From contig CAWINZ010000005.1 in NCBI GenBank assembly GCA_963837695.1, forward strand, positions 62,001 to 126,000: a stretch of 64,000 bases of DNA. Direction: 5' to 3'. Shown in pieces: positions 16,153 through 24,623 of the stretch. Every line of letters begins with the position of its first letter. The first letter of the stretch is position 1. Source of the stretch: VRUE01 sp963837695 (GTDB lineage: Bacteria; Actinomycetota; Thermoleophilia; Solirubrobacterales; 70-9). The notes beneath the pieces are model-generated. The model was not told the origin of the DNA and did no database searches. It saw only the letters and a program-made list of their open reading frames with translations. A program made the position numbers and the translations under genes.

Positions 16153-16264
16153 GAGGCGGCCGGGTGCCCCTCCTCGCGGCTTGTACTTTTTCGTCAATTC
16201 GATCTCGGACGGCCTACGACGCAGCACCGAAAAAGTTGAGCGAGGAGGGGCACCCGGCCGCCTC
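16153..16264 (-). repeat. Palindromic element family A, divergent copy A3
   Basis: The arms 16153-16177 and 16240-16264 pair perfectly over 25 bp. On the minus strand the core keeps CTCAACTTTTTCGGTG and CGAAAAAGTACAAG, but the apical part differs from other copies. It separates the Mkl-type ATPase stop from the MMPL start. Confidence 0.8.
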
Positions 16265-16271
16265 CATTCAC

Positions 16272-17231
16272 TCAATCCATCGACAGCGGACCGGTCACGT
16301 CCGCGTTGAGGAACTGGTGCACGAACTGGTTTTCGGAGTCGAACAGTTCCTCTTTGGGCCCCGACTCGACGATTTTGCCGTTCCACAGCACGGCGATGAA
16401 GTCGGAGATCCGACGGGCCGTGTTGAGGTCGTGGCTGATCACCAGGTAGCAGCCGCCGTTCTCGGCGTGGACCTCGCGGATCAGCTCGCAGAGCAGCGCC
16501 GTGCGGACCGGGTCGAGGCCGGAATCGGGCTCGTCGAACATCACGATCGCCGGTTCGAGGACCAGCGCACGGGCGAAGCCGGCGCGCTTGCGCATCCCGC
16601 CCGAGAGCTCGTTCGGCATCTTGTAGATCGCCTCGATCAGGCCGACCTCCTTGAGCCGTCGGTTGACGATCTCGCCGATCTCCTCCTCGGATTTGTCGGT
16701 GTGCTGGCGCAGCGGGAAGGCGGTGTTGTCGTAGATGTTCATCGAGCCGAAGAGCGCCCCGTCCTGGAACAGCAGGCCGAACTTTTTGCGCACGTCGAAG
16801 AGTTCGTCGTCGGTCATCGCCGGGATCGATTCGCCGTGCACGAGCACGTCGCCGGAGTCCGGGTAGAGCAGGCCGACGATGTGCTTGATCAGGACGCTCT
16901 TGCCGGTGCCCGACGGGCCCAGCACCATCGAGACCTGGTCTTCGGGCAGGCCGAGGTTGAGCCCGTTGAGGATCCGCGCCCGGCCGAACTGCTTGACCAG
17001 GTTGATGATCTCGATCGCGTCGGTGCTGCCGTGGTCGCGCTTGCGGCCGGTGTGGAAGCGATAGGGATCGGTCTCGGTCGGGTCGACGCCGGGGATGACG
17101 AAGTCGCGGCCCATCGTCGCCCCGTCCTCGCTGATGTAGGGACCGCTGGTCGCCGGCTCGGCCGCCGCCTCGGCGGCGAGCGTCTGCCCGTCTTCCTCGT
17201 CGCGAATCTGGCTCGGCTCATCCATGGACAT
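16272..17231 (-). CDS. MlaF/Mkl-type lipid-import ABC ATPase
   Basis: A 319-residue ATPase. Walker A is GPSGTGKSV, the signature is NELSGGMRKRAGFARAL and Walker B is IVMFDEPDSGLDP; the GMRKR signature is characteristic of MlaF/Mkl. An unusual acidic N-terminal extension of about 75 residues precedes the domain. It would energise the two YrbE-like permeases encoded directly upstream to move lipids or sterols between envelope and cytoplasm. The start is ATG 17231, with a second ATG two codons later. The frame is open beyond this through the permease gene. Confidence 0.92.
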   Translation of the reverse strand: MSMDEPSQIRDEEDGQTLAAEAAAEPATSGPYISEDGATMGRDFVIPGVDPTETDPYRFHTGRKRDHGSTDAIEIINLVKQFGRARILNGLNLGLPEDQVSMVLGPSGTGKSVLIKHIVGLLYPDSGDVLVHGESIPAMTDDELFDVRKKFGLLFQDGALFGSMNIYDNTAFPLRQHTDKSEEEIGEIVNRRLKEVGLIEAIYKMPNELSGGMRKRAGFARALVLEPAIVMFDEPDSGLDPVRTALLCELIREVHAENGGCYLVISHDLNTARRISDFIAVLWNGKIVESGPKEELFDSENQFVHQFLNADVTGPLSMD

Positions 17232-17239
17232 AAGGGTAC

Positions 17240-18037
17240 TTAGCCTCCTATTGGCGCTCGCGGGTTGGCACCCCAGAAGACCAGCGTGCCGAGCATCCCG
17301 ATGATGTGCACTAGAACGATGTTGAGGACCATCGACTTGGCGGTCGCGGTGCCGACTCCGACCGGTCCGCCCGAGGCGGTGTAGCCGTAGTAGCAGCCGA
17401 CCATCACGATCGCGGTCGCCATGAACATTCCCTTGATCAGGCTGAAGATCAGGTCGGGCGGATTCTGGAACATCCAGAAGATCAGCAGGTAGCCGCCGGA
17501 GGAGACGTCGCCGATCTGTTCGACCACGGCCAGGTAGCTGGCCAGGTACATGATCCCGATCCCGACCAGGTACATGAACGGGAAGGCGATCCAGGCGGCG
17601 AGCAGGCGGGTGGCGGCGAGGAAGGTGACCGGTGGCACGCCCATTACCTCGAGCGCGTCGATCTCGTCGGAGATCCGCATCGCGCCGAGCTCGGCGACGA
17701 TCCCGGTGCCGACCTTGGCCGCGAGCATGTAGCCGAAGGCGTAGGGCATGATCTCGCGCAGATCGCACCAGGCCGAGAAGACGCCGGCGTAGGCGGGGGC
17801 GCCGTTGGCTCGCAGCAGATAGGCGCCCTCGATCCCGCACTGCAGGCCGAGGATGAAGACGAGACCCCAGATGATCACAGCGGAGCCGAGGATCAGGATG
17901 CCGGCCTGGCGCAGGCTCTCGCCGAAGAAGCGCAGGACGCGACCGCTGTAGACGAGGCCGGCGACGCGCGAGCCGAAGCGGGCGATCTCCCCGAAGGAGT
18001 CGAGCCAGCCGCGCGGGACGTCGAGCCAAGCGTTCAT
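17240..18037 (-). CDS. MlaE/YrbE family permease (second of pair)
   Basis: A 265-residue membrane protein with five to six hydrophobic segments and the MlaE signature AAKVGTGIVAELGAMRISDEIDALEVMGV. It starts with ATG 18037, overlapping the stop of the first permease as ATGA, and ends 8 nt before the ATPase. Together the two permeases form the channel of an Mce-type lipid importer. No Mce substrate-binding protein is encoded in this window. Confidence 0.92.
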   Translation of the reverse strand: MNAWLDVPRGWLDSFGEIARFGSRVAGLVYSGRVLRFFGESLRQAGILILGSAVIIWGLVFILGLQCGIEGAYLLRANGAPAYAGVFSAWCDLREIMPYAFGYMLAAKVGTGIVAELGAMRISDEIDALEVMGVPPVTFLAATRLLAAWIAFPFMYLVGIGIMYLASYLAVVEQIGDVSSGGYLLIFWMFQNPPDLIFSLIKGMFMATAIVMVGCYYGYTASGGPVGVGTATAKSMVLNIVLVHIIGMLGTLVFWGANPRAPIGG

Positions 18038-18843
18038 CGAATCGTCTGCAGATCGGGGTTCGTCGCCAGCAGGGTCTGGGTGAAGACGTAGTTGAAGGCG
18101 AAGACCCCCATGAAGGAGATCACGACCGCCTGGTTGACGGCGCGGCCGACGCCGGCGGCGCCTCCGGACGCGGTCATCCCCTTGTAACAGCAGACGATCG
18201 AAATGATCGCGCCGAACAGGGTGCACTTGATCACCGAGCCCCAGAGGTCGGTGATCGAGGCGTTGGTGAAGAGCGTCGCGAAGAAGCCGCCGAGCGGCTG
18301 GTTGTAGAGCATCTCGGTGAGGATGCCGCCGCTGATGCCGAAGATCAGCGCGTAGATGTCGAGCAGGCCGGTGATCACGATCAGCGCCAGGAAGCGCGGC
18401 ACGACGAGGTTCTTGATCGGGTCGACGCCGAGCACCTGCAGGGCGTCGAGCTCCTCGCGGATCTTGCGGGCGCCGAGGTCGGCGGTGATCGCGGTGCCGG
18501 CGACGCCGGCGACGACGACGGCGGTGACGAAGGGGGCGAACTCGCGGATCGAGGCGAGGACGAAGAAGCCGCCGAGTCGGTCCAGAGATCCGAAGAGGGT
18601 GAGGAAGTTGGCCGCCTGCAGGCCCGGCGCGCCGAAGCCGAAGGCGACGGTCGAGACCAGCAAGGGGAACCAGCAGAGCTGCAGGGCGAAGAGGAACTGG
18701 CCAATGAACTCCTCGCCATAGGGGTAGGGGGGCCTGACCGCGGAGGCCATCGTCCGCGCGGTGAGGATCATCATGTCCCCCACCTGCTCGAAGAACGACT
18801 TGGCGGGTGCGATCCTCCTGCCTATGGATGCGGCTGCTTCCAT
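18034..18843 (-). CDS. MlaE/YrbE family permease (first of pair)
   Basis: A 269-residue paralogue of the next gene, with the conserved segment GVAGTAITADLGARKIREELDALQVLGV and five to six membrane spans. The start is ATG 18843, preceded by GGAGGAG, which decides it over the upstream GTG. It is the first gene of the YrbE-YrbE-Mkl-HAE3 operon and is divergent from the lipoprotein gene at 19 kb. Confidence 0.92.
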   Translation of the reverse strand: MEAAASIGRRIAPAKSFFEQVGDMMILTARTMASAVRPPYPYGEEFIGQFLFALQLCWFPLLVSTVAFGFGAPGLQAANFLTLFGSLDRLGGFFVLASIREFAPFVTAVVVAGVAGTAITADLGARKIREELDALQVLGVDPIKNLVVPRFLALIVITGLLDIYALIFGISGGILTEMLYNQPLGGFFATLFTNASITDLWGSVIKCTLFGAIISIVCCYKGMTASGGAAGVGRAVNQAVVISFMGVFAFNYVFTQTLLATNPDLQTIR

Positions 18844-18921
18844 CTCTCCTCCGGCAAAGCGGGACCACATCGGGCGGTCCCTGCTCCGTGGCCTGAGTGT
18901 ATGGGATGGGCCAGCGACCTC

Positions 18922-18951
18922 GGTTAGCCGAGTGTTGAGATCCGGCTAACC
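18922..18951. promoter_or_regulatory. Inverted repeat in the divergent promoter region
   Basis: GGTTAGCCG (18922-18930) and CGGCTAACC (18943-18951) form perfect 9-bp arms with a 12-nt spacer. The centre-to-centre distance of about two helical turns suits a dimeric repressor upstream of the YrbE operon and/or the lipoprotein gene. Confidence 0.45.
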
Positions 18952-19013
18952 CCGGCGCAGGGGAATTCGAGGCGGGTGGAGAGAGGGAATCCCCGTGGTA
19001 TGTTCCGGCCGCT

Positions 19014-19706
19014 TTGGAGGAGCTCGGGGGGAATCGCAGATACGACCGGCGTTCCCGCCGGCAGGCGCTCGCCGCCTCCGTCGCGGCGGGGCTGCTGACG
19101 CTCTCAATCGCCGCCTGCGGCAGCGAATCGTCCTCCGACTCGAACGAGCCGGCGGGCAAGTACCCGGTCAAGATCGTCACCGCGGAATTCCCCGCCAAGC
19201 AGCGACTCGGGGAAACGACGCTGCTGCGGCTCGGCGTGCGCAACACCGGCGACAAGACCCTGCCGAGCCTGACCGTGACGTTTTCGGTCGGCGGCAAGGA
19301 GGGCCGCGACTCGACGCTGCCCTTCGGCTACCGCGACCCGGCACCCGGTATCGCCCAGCCCGACCGCCCGGTCTGGGTGCTCTCGGCGCGCTACCCGAGA
19401 GCAAATGGCTCCGCGGAAACCGCGGGAGCTGAAACCTCCAGCCTCAAGACCTTCGCTTTCGGGCCGCTGAAACCGGGTAAGACAACCGAAGCGGTGTGGA
19501 AGCTGAACGCGGTCAGAAGCGGCAAGTACGACGTCTTCTACGAAGTCGGCGCCGGCCTCAACGGCGACGCGAAGGCGGAGACCGTGCCCGGGACCCAGGC
19601 AGGAGGCTCCTTCGCCGCCGAAATCAGCTCTGTGCCGCCGGAAACGGAAGTGAAGGACAACGGTGAAGTCGTCGAAATCGAAGGGAAGACGCACAGCGGT
19701 AAGTAG
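19014..19706 (+). CDS. Secreted lipoprotein of unknown function
   Basis: About 230 residues. The N-terminal region has SRRQALAAS, close to a Tat motif, and a lipobox LSIAAC (Cys at about residue 35), so a Tat-exported lipoprotein is possible. The mature part resembles a single immunoglobulin-like beta domain: LRLGVRNTGDKTLPSLTVTF is typical of CARDB/BACON-like domains. The start is uncertain: TTG 19014 lacks a good ribosome binding site. It overlaps the next gene by 44 nt. Confidence 0.7.
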   Translation: MEELGGNRRYDRRSRRQALAASVAAGLLTLSIAACGSESSSDSNEPAGKYPVKIVTAEFPAKQRLGETTLLRLGVRNTGDKTLPSLTVTFSVGGKEGRDSTLPFGYRDPAPGIAQPDRPVWVLSARYPRANGSAETAGAETSSLKTFAFGPLKPGKTTEAVWKLNAVRSGKYDVFYEVGAGLNGDAKAETVPGTQAGGSFAAEISSVPPETEVKDNGEVVEIEGKTHSGK

Positions 19707-20799
19707 CGCCCTGGCGCTGCTCATGGCGCTGGCCCTGCCGGCCTGTGGCGCTGCTCAACAGCGACAGGCGGGCGTTGGTCTCAAACAGATCGGGCGCTTC
19801 GAATCGCCGGTCTACGTTGCGGGCGCGCCTGGGTATCCCAACCTTCTGTTCGTCGTCGAGCAGGGCGGGACGGTGCGGGTGCTGCGCCACGGGCACGTGC
19901 AGGCTCGTCCCTTCCTCGACATCCACGACCTGATCTCCTCGGGCGGCGAGCGCGGGCTGCTCTCGATCGCCTTCCCGCCCGATTACAAGCGCACCCGGCG
20001 CTTCTACGTCTATTACACCGACGCCGGGGGCAACATCAGGATCGACGAGTTCGAACTCAAGAGCGCGACGCGAGCCGCGCGGGGCTCCCGTCGCGCCATC
20101 GTGCAAATACCCCACCCGGTCAACGCCAATCACAACGGCGGCCAGTTGCAAACCCTCGGCAACTGGCTCTACTTCGGCACGGGCGACGGCGGCTCGGGCG
20201 GCGACCCACCCAACAACGCCCAGAACCCGCACAGCCGGCTCGGCAAGCTGCTGCGCGTCGACCCGCGCGAAGTGCGTCCCGATCCGCAGATCTTCAGCAT
20301 CGGCCTGCGCAATCCGTTCCGCTTCTCCTTCGACCGGGTGACGAATCCGGGGCACCCACGGCTCGCGATCGGCGACGTCGGCCAGGGCCGCTTCGAGGAG
20401 GTCGACTACACGACCGTGGCGGCGGCGCGCGGCGCCAACTTCGGCTGGGACGCTTTCGAGGGCTTCGCCCCCTACCGCGACGAAAACAGCGGCACGGCGG
20501 ACCCCGGCGGCACCGTCAAACCGATCTTCGCCTACCCACATGCCCGCGGCGGCAGCTGCGCGATCGTCGGCGGCTACGTGGTTGCCGATCGGCGCCTGAC
20601 CGCGCTCTACAAGCGCTACGTCTACGCCGACCTCTGCGAGGGACAGCTGCGCAGCCTCGTCCCCCACCTACACGGCGCGAGCAACGAGCACAAGCTCGGC
20701 CTCAGCGTCCCCTCCCCCAGCTCCTTCGGCGAAGACGACCGCCACCGCCTCTACGTGACGTCGCTCGACGGCGCGGTATTTCGACTGGTACCCCGATAG
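19663..20799 (+). CDS. PQQ-type sugar/aldose dehydrogenase (GSDH family) lipoprotein
   Basis: A 378-residue beta-propeller protein with a lipobox (LALPAC). Family motifs are RGLLSIAFPPDY, NANHNGGQL, FGTGDGG, GLRNPFRFSFD and GDVGQGRFEEVDY, as in YliI and soluble glucose dehydrogenases. It would oxidise aldose sugars outside the membrane using PQQ; whether this organism makes PQQ is not visible. The start is GTG 19663. The C-terminal part contains cysteines (GGSCAIVGGYV, YADLCEGQL) that may form a disulfide. Confidence 0.88.
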   Translation: MKSSKSKGRRTAVSSALALLMALALPACGAAQQRQAGVGLKQIGRFESPVYVAGAPGYPNLLFVVEQGGTVRVLRHGHVQARPFLDIHDLISSGGERGLLSIAFPPDYKRTRRFYVYYTDAGGNIRIDEFELKSATRAARGSRRAIVQIPHPVNANHNGGQLQTLGNWLYFGTGDGGSGGDPPNNAQNPHSRLGKLLRVDPREVRPDPQIFSIGLRNPFRFSFDRVTNPGHPRLAIGDVGQGRFEEVDYTTVAAARGANFGWDAFEGFAPYRDENSGTADPGGTVKPIFAYPHARGGSCAIVGGYVVADRRLTALYKRYVYADLCEGQLRSLVPHLHGASNEHKLGLSVPSPSSFGEDDRHRLYVTSLDGAVFRLVPR

Positions 20800-20808
20800 C
20801 GGCTACTC

Positions 20809-20824
20809 TTGGCTGACCAGCCAA
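20809..20824. promoter_or_regulatory. Operator-like palindrome O1
   Basis: TTGGCTGACCAGCCAA is a near-perfect 16-bp dyad, 20 nt before the aldehyde dehydrogenase start. Close relatives occur at 35734 and 40737. The dyad form fits a TetR-type repressor. Confidence 0.6.
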
Positions 20825-20844
20825 TTTTCGAAGGGAGCGGTCAG

Positions 20845-22419
20845 GTGGAGAGCGGAACGGCACCGAAGGTCAGCGAGGCGGTGAACGGCGCCGGGGAGGC
20901 CGCCGGCGAGCGGATCGACGTTCTCAACCCCGCAACCGGAACGGCGATCGGCAGCGTCGCCGTCGACTCCGCCGAGAGCGTCGCCGCGACCGTCGCGCGG
21001 GTGCGCGGCAACCAGGCCGAGTGGGAGGCGCTCGGGAACGAGGGCCGCTACCGCTGGCTCGGCGAGCTGCGCGATTGGCTCTTCGACAACCACGATCGCG
21101 TGCTCGACACGATGCAGGCGGAGACCGGCAAGGTCCGCGGCGACACCACGGCGGAGACGGTCTACCTCACCGACCTGATCAACTTCTACGGGAGCAAGGC
21201 CGCAAAGTTCATCGGCGACGAAACGGTCAGGCCGCACTCGGCATTGGCGGCTTCGAAAAAGCTGATGGTCCAGTACCGGCCCTACCCCGTGGTCGGCGTG
21301 ATCAGCCCCTGGAACTTCCCGCTGGCGCTGGCGCTGGGCGACGCGATCCCGGCGCTCCAGGCCGGCGCGGCGGTTGTCGTCAAGCCCTCGGAGTTCACGC
21401 CGCTGGGCCTGGCCGAGATCGTCGAGGCCTGGAAGCGGGAGATCGGCGGGCCCGACGTGTTCGACTGCGTCCACGGCACCGGCGAGACCGGCGGCGCCCT
21501 GGTCGACAACGTCGACTTCATCCAGTTCACCGGCTCGGACCGCACCGGCCGCAAGGTGATGGCGCGCGCCGCCGAGACGTTGACCCCGGTCAGCCTCGAG
21601 CTCGGCGGCAAGGACCCGATGATCGTCCTCTCCGACGCCGATGTCGACCGCGCCGCCAACGCCGCCACCTGGGGCGGGATGTTCAACTCGGGCCAGGTCT
21701 GCCTCTCGGTCGAGCGGATCTACGTCGAGGAGCCCGTCTACGACGAGTTCGTCGCCAAGCTGACCAAGGAGGTCGCGGCGCTGCGCCAGGGCGCCGACGG
21801 CAAGACGCCTGAAAAGGACGTCGGCGCGATGACCTCACCCAACCAGCGGGCGATCGTCGAAGCGCAGGTCGAGGACGCGATCGCCAAGGGCGCCAAGGCG
21901 GCGACCGGCGGCAAGCGGGTCGAGGGCCCGGGCGACTACTTCGAACCGACCGTGCTGGTCGACGTCGACCACTCGATGACGGTGATGCGCGACGAGACCT
22001 TCGGCCCGGTCGTCGGGGTGATGAAGGTACGCGACTCCGAGGAGGCACTGCGTTTCGCCAACGACACGCGCTACGGCCTCGCCGCCTCGGTCTTCGGCGA
22101 GAAGGAGCGGGCCGAGAAGGTCGGCAGGCGGATCGAGGCGGGCGCGGTAAACGTCAACGACGTGATCGTCAACTACGTGCTGATGGACGTGCCGATGGGC
22201 GGCTGGAAGGAGTCGGGGATCGGCTTCCGCCACGGGGAGTACGGGATCAAGAAGTACTGCCGGCCGGAGTCGGTGATCGTCGCCCGCTTCGGCGGCAAGC
22301 GCGAGCCGACCTGGTACCCGTACACGAAAGCCCGCCGCGGCCTGATCGGCCGCGTCGCCCGCGTCGCCAACGCACGCGACTGGCGCCGACGCCTCGGGCT
22401 CAGCGCCCGCTCGCGCTGA
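20845..22419 (+). CDS. NAD(P)-dependent aldehyde dehydrogenase (succinate-semialdehyde type)
   Basis: About 524 residues from GTG 20845, chosen because AAGGGAG lies 8 nt upstream and because TTG 20809 falls inside operator O1. The ALDH motifs are complete: PWNFPLALALGDAIPALQAG, the general base in LELGGKDP, the nucleophile in FNSGQVCLSVERIYV, and ETFGPVVGV. A basic C-terminal tail (about 40 residues, RRRLGLSARSR) extends past the usual end. It oxidises an aldehyde to the acid in the cytoplasm; the substrate is not determined. Confidence 0.9.
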   Translation: MESGTAPKVSEAVNGAGEAAGERIDVLNPATGTAIGSVAVDSAESVAATVARVRGNQAEWEALGNEGRYRWLGELRDWLFDNHDRVLDTMQAETGKVRGDTTAETVYLTDLINFYGSKAAKFIGDETVRPHSALAASKKLMVQYRPYPVVGVISPWNFPLALALGDAIPALQAGAAVVVKPSEFTPLGLAEIVEAWKREIGGPDVFDCVHGTGETGGALVDNVDFIQFTGSDRTGRKVMARAAETLTPVSLELGGKDPMIVLSDADVDRAANAATWGGMFNSGQVCLSVERIYVEEPVYDEFVAKLTKEVAALRQGADGKTPEKDVGAMTSPNQRAIVEAQVEDAIAKGAKAATGGKRVEGPGDYFEPTVLVDVDHSMTVMRDETFGPVVGVMKVRDSEEALRFANDTRYGLAASVFGEKERAEKVGRRIEAGAVNVNDVIVNYVLMDVPMGGWKESGIGFRHGEYGIKKYCRPESVIVARFGGKREPTWYPYTKARRGLIGRVARVANARDWRRRLGLSARSR

Positions 22420-22436
22420 GAGCGGGTCCGCGCCGG

Positions 22437-23342
22437 ATGGGCCTCCGGCTGAGCCTGACGGCGGCGTTTTCCGTCGCCGCGCTGCTCTGCGGGTACGCCG
22501 TCGCTGTCGCCTCGAGCGGCCCGGCCGATCGCTCCCACGTCGTCGTGATCGTGCTCGAGAACCACGAGTACGGGGAAGTGATCGGAAATCCAGATGCCCC
22601 GTTCCTCAACCGCCTGGCCAAGGGTGGCGCGCTCGCAACCCGCTACTACGCGATCGCCCACCCCTCGCTGCCCAACTACCTGGCCTTACTCGGCGGCGCG
22701 ACCTTCGGCATCGACGAAAACTGCACCGACTGCCACGCCCGCGGCGCCAGCCTCCCCCAGCAGCTCTCCCGGGCGGGGATCTCCTGGCGCGCCTACATGG
22801 AAGACCTGCCGCATCGCTGCTTCAAGGGCGACGCCGGCGGCGACTACGTCAAGCGCCACAACCCGTTCATGTATTTCCCCTGGATCGCTGAGAGCCCGCG
22901 GCGCTGCGCGAACGTCGTCGGCTACCCGCGGCTCGAGGCGGACCTGCGACGCCACTCGCTGCCCGCCTTTGCCTGGATCGGCCCCGGCCTCTGCCACAGC
23001 GCCCACGACTGCGGCATCGGCGTTGCCGACGGGCGCCTGGCGAAGCTCGTGCCGCGAATCACCCGCCAGCTCGGCCCCGATGGCTTTCTCGCCGTGACCT
23101 TCGACGAGGGCACGAGCGACGCGGGGTATGGCGGCTTGGCCACGGGAGGCCGTGTCGCCACGATCCTCAGTGGCCCGTCGATCCGCCCCGGCCTGCGCCT
23201 GCACGGCCCCTATGACCACTACTCGCTGTTGGCGACGATCGAGGACGCCTTCGCCCTGCCCCGCCTGCGGCACACCCGGTCCAGCCGCATATTGAAGGCT
23301 TTTACCCCCCATAGGGGGGACAAAGCTGCAATCAACGAATAG
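22437..23342 (+). CDS. Secreted phosphoesterase (phospholipase C/acid phosphatase-like)
   Basis: A 301-residue protein with an N-terminal signal segment (about residues 1-25), then VVVIVLENHEYGEVIG, IAHPSLPNYLALLGG, and a C-terminal AVTFDEGTSDAGYGG, all typical of the PF04185 phosphoesterase family related to alkaline phosphatase. Several cysteines (CTDCHARG, CFKG, CHSAHDCG) may form disulfides after export. The substrate could be phospholipid or another phosphate ester. It starts with ATG 22437, 17 nt after the aldehyde dehydrogenase. Confidence 0.82.
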   Translation: MGLRLSLTAAFSVAALLCGYAVAVASSGPADRSHVVVIVLENHEYGEVIGNPDAPFLNRLAKGGALATRYYAIAHPSLPNYLALLGGATFGIDENCTDCHARGASLPQQLSRAGISWRAYMEDLPHRCFKGDAGGDYVKRHNPFMYFPWIAESPRRCANVVGYPRLEADLRRHSLPAFAWIGPGLCHSAHDCGIGVADGRLAKLVPRITRQLGPDGFLAVTFDEGTSDAGYGGLATGGRVATILSGPSIRPGLRLHGPYDHYSLLATIEDAFALPRLRHTRSSRILKAFTPHRGDKAAINE

Positions 23343-23353
23343 CCTCCGCGGCG

Positions 23354-24508
23354 GTGGCCGACTTCGCCGACTATTACCGCGAGATCTATATGCGTGGGCT
23401 TGGCGGCGAGACGCCGTCGATCCCGGTTGCGGTCGCGGAGTTGGAGGAGCGGGCCCGGGAGGCGATGGACGAGCGTGCCGCCAACTACGTCTTCGCCGGG
23501 GCCGGCGCGGAGCACACGATGCAGGCCAACCGCGACGCCTTCGGGCGTTACCGGATCGTGCCCAGGATGCTGCGCGACGTCGCCGCGCGCGACCTCTCAA
23601 CCGAGCTGCTCGGCACGGCGATGCCGGCGCCGCTGCTGCTGGCGCCGATCGGCGTGCAGAAGGTCGTCCACGAGGACGGCGAGCTGGCCACGGCGCGGGC
23701 GGCGGCGGAGGTCGGGGTGCCGATGATCGCCAGCACCAACTCGCACTTCACCCTCGAGGAGATCGCCGAGGCGGGCGGCGAGGCGCCGCGCTGGTTCCAG
23801 CTCTACTGGCCCAACGATCGCGACCTGGCGGAGAGCTTCGTCAAGCGCGCCGAGGCGGCCGGCTACGGAGCGATCGTGCTCACCGTCGACACCTTCATCC
23901 CGGGTTGGAAGCCGCGCGACCTGCAGCAGGCCTGGCTGCCCTTCCTAAACGGGATGGGCGTCGCCAACTACTTCCAGGACCCGGTCTTCCGCGCCGGGCT
24001 GGAGCAGAGCCCCGAGGAGGACCAGGGCGCCGCAACCGGGCACTTCCTCGGCGTCCAGGCGAACCCCTCGCTCACCTGGGACGACCTCGAGTGGCTCGGC
24101 GAGGTGAGCTCGCTGCCGCTCGTCATCAAGGGCGTCCAGCACGTCGACGATGCCCGCGAGGCCGCGCGGCGCGGGATCGACGGCATCGTCGTCTCCAACC
24201 ACGGCGGTCGCCAGGTCGACGGCGCGCTCGGCTCACTCGACGCGTTGGGACCGATCGCCGAGGCGGTCGGCGACGATCTGACGGTCCTCTTCGACAGCGG
24301 CATCCGCAGCGGCGCCGACGCGCTCAAGGCGCTCGCCCTGGGCGCCGACGCCGTCTGCCTCGGCCGCCCATATATCTGGGGCCTGGCACTCGGCGGGCAA
24401 GCGGGAGTCGAAACCGTGCTCAAGATGGTCCTCGCCGAGCTCGACCTGACGATGGCGCTGTGCGGGTATATCCGGCCCGATCAACTCGGGCGCGACGCAC
24501 TTGCTTGA
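23354..24508 (+). CDS. FMN-dependent alpha-hydroxy acid oxidase (lactate 2-monooxygenase-like)
   Basis: A 384-residue TIM-barrel flavoenzyme. The FMN and active-site motifs are VVSNHGGRQVDG (catalytic His), LFDSGIRSGADALKALALGADAV and LLAPIGVQKVVH. The long, aromatic-rich region around PGWKPRDLQQAWLPFLNGMG resembles lactate 2-monooxygenase more than simple lactate dehydrogenase. It starts with GTG 23354. Its stop codon touches the left arm of palindrome A4, and the gene converges on metG. Confidence 0.88.
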   Translation: MADFADYYREIYMRGLGGETPSIPVAVAELEERAREAMDERAANYVFAGAGAEHTMQANRDAFGRYRIVPRMLRDVAARDLSTELLGTAMPAPLLLAPIGVQKVVHEDGELATARAAAEVGVPMIASTNSHFTLEEIAEAGGEAPRWFQLYWPNDRDLAESFVKRAEAAGYGAIVLTVDTFIPGWKPRDLQQAWLPFLNGMGVANYFQDPVFRAGLEQSPEEDQGAATGHFLGVQANPSLTWDDLEWLGEVSSLPLVIKGVQHVDDAREAARRGIDGIVVSNHGGRQVDGALGSLDALGPIAEAVGDDLTVLFDSGIRSGADALKALALGADAVCLGRPYIWGLALGGQAGVETVLKMVLAELDLTMALCGYIRPDQLGRDALA

Positions 24509-24623
24509 AGGCCACCCCGGCAGGGCTTTCACTTAACTTTTTCGATGAATCGCCTGCGAGCTGGCGCCCGTGGGGTCGGCACCGAGAAAGTACAAGACGT
24601 TTCAGCCCTACCGGGGTGGCCTT
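24508..24623 (+). repeat. Palindromic element family A, copy A4
   Basis: The arms 24508-24527 and 24604-24623 pair over 20 bp with one C/A mismatch. The core is TCACTTAACTTTTTCGATG ... CACCGAGAAAGTACAAGACG. The arms begin within the stop codons of both convergent genes (TGA 24506-24508; metG TAA 24622-24624). Confidence 0.9.
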
